Below, piece after piece: positions 60,701-64,000 of a DNA stretch of 64,000 bases. The position numbers and the translations under genes were made by a program. The stretch is taken from the NCBI RefSeq assembly GCF_000590475.1, contig NZ_CP007441.1, positions 1,362,091 through 1,426,090 of the forward strand, given 5' to 3'. A model generated the notes under the pieces. It was not told the origin of the DNA, did no database searches, and saw only the letters and a program-made list of their open reading frames with translations. This DNA comes from Stutzerimonas stutzeri (lineage in GTDB: Bacteria > Pseudomonadota > Gammaproteobacteria > Pseudomonadales > Pseudomonadaceae). Each line of letters begins with the position of its first letter. Within the stretch, counting starts at the first letter, position 1.

Positions 60701-61213
60701 CAGGTCGATCAGCGCGCCGCGCACAGCGAACTCGCCATGCTCATAAACCGTATCGACGCAGCGATAACCGGCCGCCTCCAGGCGCATGCGCATCTGCTCG
60801 ACATCGAGCTTCTGTCCGACATCCAGCACCAAACTCGATCCAAGCAGGAAACGCTTTGGAGCGAGCCTGTGTAGCGCCGTAGTAATAGGGACTACCAGCA
60901 CGCCGTGGGTCAGTTCGGGAAGCTGATAGAGCGCTGCGATGCGTTGGGAAATGATGTCCTGGTGTGGCGAAAAGACGTCATAAGGCAGGGTTTCCCAGTC
61001 GGGGAAATGCAGGACTGGCAGCCCTGGGGCGAAGAACGCGAGTTCTTCCTGTAAACGTTCGGCGCTTTGGCTGTCGGCAGTAAGGAGAAGGGTGAATCGG
61101 TCTGCGTTGCTGGCAGCTTCGGCAATGGCCAGGCTCAGCGCGGCTCCAGGAAGGTTGCCCCAGGTTTGCTTGCCGCTGGCGGCAGGCATGGGCGGAAGGC
61201 GCAATACGGACAC
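57767..61213 (-). CDS. mfd: Transcription-repair coupling factor Mfd
   Basis: Mfd removes RNA polymerase stalled at DNA lesions and recruits UvrA. The 1148-residue protein has the UvrB-like N-terminal domains, an RNA polymerase-interacting domain (VHIDHGVGRYQGLVTLEIEG), and the RecG-like motor with Walker A GDVGFGKTEVAMRAA, DEEH box and TLTATPIPRTLNMA. The TRCF C-terminal domain covers the last 130 residues. Length and order are normal for Pseudomonas. It is divergent from gap over 157 bases; the SNF2 gene follows 39 bases after its stop. Confidence 0.98.
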   Translation of the reverse strand: MSVLRLPPMPAASGKQTWGNLPGAALSLAIAEAASNADRFTLLLTADSQSAERLQEELAFFAPGLPVLHFPDWETLPYDVFSPHQDIISQRIAALYQLPELTHGVLVVPITTALHRLAPKRFLLGSSLVLDVGQKLDVEQMRMRLEAAGYRCVDTVYEHGEFAVRGALIDLFPMGSPLPYRIDLFDDEIETLRTFDPENQRSIDKVESIRLLPAREFPLKKESVTGFRARFRERFDVDFRRCPVYQDLSTGITPAGIEYYLPLFFDETSTLFDYLPEDTQVFSLPGIEQAAEHFWKDVRNRYEERRVDPERPLLPPAELFMPVEDCFAHLKSWPRVVVSQDDVETGIGRERFPASRFPELAIDAKASEPLGALRRFLDEFSGRVLFTAESAGRREVLLELLARLKLRPQEVAGWPQFVESGERLAITIAPLDDGLLLQDPTLALIAESPLFGQRIMQRRRREKGRDAGENVIKNLTELREGAPVVHIDHGVGRYQGLVTLEIEGQAAEFLMLQYAEEAKLYVPVSSLHLIARYTGSDDALAPLHRLGSETWQKAKRKAAEQVRDVAAELLDIYARRAAREGHAFEDPQLDYETFSAGFPFEETPDQQAAIEAVRTDMLAPRPMDRLICGDVGFGKTEVAMRAAFIAVHSGRQVAVLVPTTLLAQQHYNSFRDRFADWPVRVEVMSRFKSAKEIQAAVQELSEGKVDILIGTHKLLQDDVKFTNLGLVIIDEEHRFGVRQKEQLKALRSEVDILTLTATPIPRTLNMAVAGMRDLSIIATPPARRLSVRTFVMEQQNSVIKEALLRELLRGGQVYYLHNDVKTIEKCAADLAELVPEARIGVGHGQMRERELEQVMGDFYHKRFNVLIASTIIETGIDVPSANTIIIERADKFGLAQLHQLRGRVGRSHHQAYAYLLTPPRKAMTPDAEKRLEAIANAQDLGAGFVLATHDLEIRGAGELLGDGQSGQIQAVGFTLYMEMLERAVKSIQKGEQPNLDQPLGGGPEINLRVPALIPEDYLPDVHARLILYKRIANAADENGLRELQVEMIDRFGLLPEPAKHLVRLTLLKLQAANLGITKIDAGPQGGRIEFAADTSVDPMVLIKLIQSQPKRYKFEGATVFKFQVPMERPEERFNTLEALLERLATASG

Positions 61214-61370
61214 GAGTGGGCGTGGCTCCGGTCGAAAAATGGACCGCCCGGATTGTAACTATCCGTGCGGGATGCTGTCAGTGTTTCCGCTGCACAGATT
61301 GCCGGCGCTAGGGTGCGCCGGCATAATGTAGCCCTTTTTCTCAGCCCCTACATGTTGGAAGGAACTGCCC

Positions 61371-62822
61371 GTGACTCAGAAGCCCGACCAGTGTCTTGGT
61401 GAATGGATTGATCGAGAAGCCCTCGCCGAAGCGATGATTCCGCTGATTGGTCAGCTGTATCGTAACAACAACGTGGTGACTTCCATCTATGGCCGAGGGT
61501 TGATCAACCGTTCGGTCATTGCTCTGCTCAAGGCGCATCGATTCGCGCGTCACCGTCAGGCTGACGAAGCCGAGCTCTGCGTACACGAGACGCACCAGAT
61601 TCTTACCACCATGAGCGATATGGACCTGGGTGCCGCTTCGGTTGACCTGGGCAAGGTCGTCGCCAAGTACAAGGCTGAAGGCAACGGTCGTACCCTCGAT
61701 CAGTTCGTCCGTGACGAATTGGCCGACGTCGCCGGCAAGCGCAACACATCGGGCATCCATAAAGGTACCGACGTCGTGCTTTATGGCTTCGGTCGTATTG
61801 GTCGTCTGCTGGCACGCATCCTCATCGAGAAGACCGGCGGTGGCGACGGCCTGCGCCTGCGGGCGATTGTCGTCCGCAAGGGCGCCGAAAACGATCTGGT
61901 CAAGCGCGCCAGTCTCCTGCGTCGTGATTCGGTACATGGTCCGTTCGACGGCACCATTCATATCGATGCGGAAAACAACACCATCACGGCCAACGGCAAC
62001 CTGATCCAGGTGATCTACTCGAACGATCCGTCCTCGGTGGATTACACCCAGTACGGTATCGAGAACGCCCTGTTGGTGGACAACACCGGCAAGTGGCGCG
62101 ACGCCGAAGGCCTTAGTCAGCATCTCAAGTGCCCCGGTGTGGACCGTGTGGTACTCACAGCGCCTGGCAAGGGCGAGCTGAAGAATATCGTTCATGGCAT
62201 CAACCACGGCGAGATCACTGCAGACGACAAGATCGTATCGGCGGCGTCCTGCACCACCAACGCCATCGTGCCGGTGCTCAAGGCAGTCAACGATCAGTAC
62301 GGCATCGTCAATGGCCACGTGGAAACCGTGCATTCCTACACCAACGACCAGAATCTGATCGACAACTTCCACAAAGGGAGTCGTCGTGGACGTAGTGCCG
62401 CGCTGAACATGGTTATCACCGAAACCGGCGCCGCGACGGCTGCCGCCAAGGCTCTGCCGGTACTTAAAGGCAAGCTGACGGGCAACGCTATCCGCGTTCC
62501 GACACCCAACGTGTCCATGGCGATTCTCAACCTGAACCTGGAAAAGGCCACCTCCCGCGAAGAGATCAATGAATACCTGCGTCAGATGGCCATGCATTCG
62601 GATCTGCAGAAGCAGATCGACTACGTCAACTCGCAGGAAGTGGTTTCATCTGATTTCGTCGGTTCGCGTCATGCTGGCGTAGTGGATGCTGAGGCCACTA
62701 TTTGTAGCGACAACCGTGTCGTTCTCTATGTGTGGTACGACAACGAGTTCGGCTATAGCTGCCAGGTCGTTCGCGTGATGGAAGATATGGCCGGCGTCAA
62801 CCCGCCAGCTTTCCCGCGCTAA
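61371..62822 (+). CDS. gap: Glyceraldehyde-3-phosphate dehydrogenase, N-terminally extended type
   Basis: The 483-residue protein starts at GTG (GGAAGGA seven bases before). The Rossmann motif YGFGRIGRLLARIL begins only near residue 138; the catalytic Cys294 is in AASCTTNAI. The first 130 residues are a helical extension absent from the 330-residue glycolytic enzymes but present in the Pseudomonas PA3001-type GAPDH. That class is thought to serve in gluconeogenesis or a separate condition from the other gap genes. A strong terminator follows 16 bases after the stop; mfd is divergent. Confidence 0.95.
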   Translation: MTQKPDQCLGEWIDREALAEAMIPLIGQLYRNNNVVTSIYGRGLINRSVIALLKAHRFARHRQADEAELCVHETHQILTTMSDMDLGAASVDLGKVVAKYKAEGNGRTLDQFVRDELADVAGKRNTSGIHKGTDVVLYGFGRIGRLLARILIEKTGGGDGLRLRAIVVRKGAENDLVKRASLLRRDSVHGPFDGTIHIDAENNTITANGNLIQVIYSNDPSSVDYTQYGIENALLVDNTGKWRDAEGLSQHLKCPGVDRVVLTAPGKGELKNIVHGINHGEITADDKIVSAASCTTNAIVPVLKAVNDQYGIVNGHVETVHSYTNDQNLIDNFHKGSRRGRSAALNMVITETGAATAAAKALPVLKGKLTGNAIRVPTPNVSMAILNLNLEKATSREEINEYLRQMAMHSDLQKQIDYVNSQEVVSSDFVGSRHAGVVDAEATICSDNRVVLYVWYDNEFGYSCQVVRVMEDMAGVNPPAFPR

Positions 62823-62838
62823 CGCATCGGGCGGTAAG

Positions 62839-62865
62839 AAACGGGAGCTTCGGCTCCCGTTTTTC
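62839..62865 (+). terminator. Rho-independent terminator after gap
   Basis: A 10-bp stem AAACGGGAGC/GCTCCCGTTT (62839-62848 with 62853-62862) has a stable TTCG tetraloop and five T in the tail. The following bases up to 63137 hold no gene and must include the nqr promoter. Confidence 0.92.
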
Positions 62866-63137
62866 TTGGCGTTCATCGGATTATATTCCGTTGTGCGCAG
62901 CCCGCAGGAAGCGCTGCGTCAATAGTCGGTTGCTAGGCGCTGCTAGTTGTTAGTCAAAAAATTGAAGGACCTTGGGTGGTCAGTGGCCGGTCGCGACCTC
63001 TATAATCGGGCGGATTTCTACCTGGGCCCGCGGCATAGCGTCGCGCTGATGACATATCTCAGCGCACAGCACGCAATTTGCTTAGTCAAGCCGTGGGGCT
63101 CGTAAAAAAGCCTTTTAAATCAGTGGTTAGCGAACCG

Positions 63138-64000
63138 ATGATCAATATAAAACGTGGGCTCGATTTGCCCATTGCAGGTGCGCCGGCGCAGCGTATCGAG
63201 GCTGGAAGGCCCGTGCGAAGCGTCGCTGTATTGGGGTTTGACTACCCCGGCATGAAGCCGACCATGGAAGTGCAGGTCGGTGATCGAGTGAAGCTGGGGC
63301 AGGTACTGTTTTCCGACAAGAAGACGCCCGGTGTGGTTTTCACCGCGCCCGGCGCTGGCGTGGTCAGCGCGATCCATCGCGGTGAGAAGCGTGTCCTGCA
63401 ATCGGTGGTCGTCGATCTCGATGGCACCGACGAGGTGACTTTCAGCCAGTACGGCGCCATCGAACTCGAAGGGCTGAGCGATGCGCAGGTTCGCGAGAAT
63501 CTGCAGCAGTCGGGCCTCTGGACCGCGCTGCGTACGCGCCCCTACAGCAAAGTGCCGGCTGTCGATGCCGTGCCTAGCTCCATTTTTGTCACGGCGATGG
63601 ATACCCATCCACTGGCGGCAGACCCGGCCATCATCATCGCTGAGCGCGCCTCTGACTTCGAAGCAGGCCTCAAGGTGCTCGGTAATCTGGGCAAGCTGTT
63701 CCTGTGCAAAGCCGAAGGTGCCTCGTTGCCAGGCGAACAGCTTGCCAAGGTGAGGACTGAAAGCTTCGCCGGTCCACATCCGGCCGGCCTTGCCGGTACG
63801 CACATTCACTTCCTCGATCCGGTCAGCGCCAGCAAGAGTGTCTGGACCATCGGCTATCAGGACGTCATCGCCGTCGGCGCGCTGTTTACCAGTGGTCGTC
63901 TGTCGGTCGAGCGCGTGGTGGCGCTTGCCGGTCCTGTGGTGGAAAATCCACGTCTGGTACGTACCCGTCTGGGCGCCAGCCTCGACGAGCTGACAGCTGG
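63138..64000 (+). CDS. nqrA: Na+-translocating NADH:quinone reductase subunit A (partial)
   Basis: The first 287 residues of NqrA, open at the right edge, begin MINIKRGLDLPIAGAP (ATG 63138). NqrA is the cytoplasmic-face, quinone-interacting subunit of the six-subunit sodium-pumping NADH dehydrogenase. Family stretches include GFDYPGMKPTMEVQVGDRV, FTAPGAGVVSAIHRGEKRVLQS and GTHIHFLDPVSASKSVWTIGYQD. The rest of nqrBCDEF should follow beyond the window. The 272 bases between the gap terminator and this start contain an AT-rich promoter-like stretch but no other gene. Confidence 0.96.
   Translation, partial: MINIKRGLDLPIAGAPAQRIEAGRPVRSVAVLGFDYPGMKPTMEVQVGDRVKLGQVLFSDKKTPGVVFTAPGAGVVSAIHRGEKRVLQSVVVDLDGTDEVTFSQYGAIELEGLSDAQVRENLQQSGLWTALRTRPYSKVPAVDAVPSSIFVTAMDTHPLAADPAIIIAERASDFEAGLKVLGNLGKLFLCKAEGASLPGEQLAKVRTESFAGPHPAGLAGTHIHFLDPVSASKSVWTIGYQDVIAVGALFTSGRLSVERVVALAGPVVENPRLVRTRLGASLDELTA

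Noticed and set aside
1..64000. Search for tRNA, rRNA, insertion sequences, prophage, integrase and attachment sites
   Set aside because: No transposase, integrase, phage structural gene, tRNA-like cloverleaf or CRISPR repeat was recognised by reading; a profile search could still find a divergent one.

Overview
The window reads as chromosomal DNA of a Pseudomonadaceae bacterium, most likely the Pseudomonas stutzeri (Stutzerimonas) group. The evidence is the gene order accA-tilS-pyrG-kdsA-eno-ftsB-ispD and ispF-truD-surE-pcm-nlpD-rpoS-rsmZ, the gfnR/adhC/fghA formaldehyde locus, and the mfd-gap-nqr end, all with Pseudomonas-type proteins. No rRNA, tRNA, CRISPR array, insertion sequence or prophage was found. 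The window opens inside dnaE and closes inside nqrA.

Layout. 0-21 kb is core housekeeping: fatty-acid precursor synthesis (accA), tRNA modification (tilS, truD), CTP, KDO and glycolysis (pyrG, kdsA, eno), division (ftsB), isoprenoids (ispD, ispF), formaldehyde detoxification (gfnR, adhC, fghA), an ArsR-controlled ene-reductase, and a stationary-phase block (surE, pcm, popT, nlpD, rpoS). The block ends in an RsmZ-type regulatory RNA with a perfect GacA upstream site. 21-30 kb is more variable: a 48-residue acidic protein, Nudix and GNAT genes, a sodium:solute symporter, an outer-membrane barrel, a two-gene SIR2 plus Ham1-like unit whose SIR2 gene is AT-richer, a truncated haemoglobin, a universal stress protein with a possible Anr box, an HNH protein, a YebC-family regulator and an EamA permease. 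30-43 kb holds an HBM-type chemoreceptor, dGTPase, an ammonium transporter with NtrC and sigma-54 sites, a TetR-controlled RND efflux pair, and a second TetR facing a GST, a flavin-type oxidase and a degenerate metallo-beta-lactamase-fold protein. 43-54 kb has a divergent class A penicillin-binding protein, PhzF, a MocR-type regulator, ccoG, a CidA/LrgB pair, a haloacetate dehalogenase-like hydrolase and a WrbA flavoprotein. 54-64 kb holds a GNAT, a SWIM-SNF2 helicase, mfd, an N-terminally extended GAPDH and the start of nqrA.

Regulation visible in the DNA. Inverted repeats suited to TetR or ArsR operators lie in front of three transcription units. An NtrC/sigma-54 arrangement lies in front of amt, and a GacA site lies about 180 bases before the predicted rsmZ start. 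The best candidate for an undescribed system is the SIR2/Ham1-like pair at 25.1-26.4 kb: the NADase-type residues are intact, while the nucleotide pyrophosphatase-like partner has His in place of the usual catalytic Asp.
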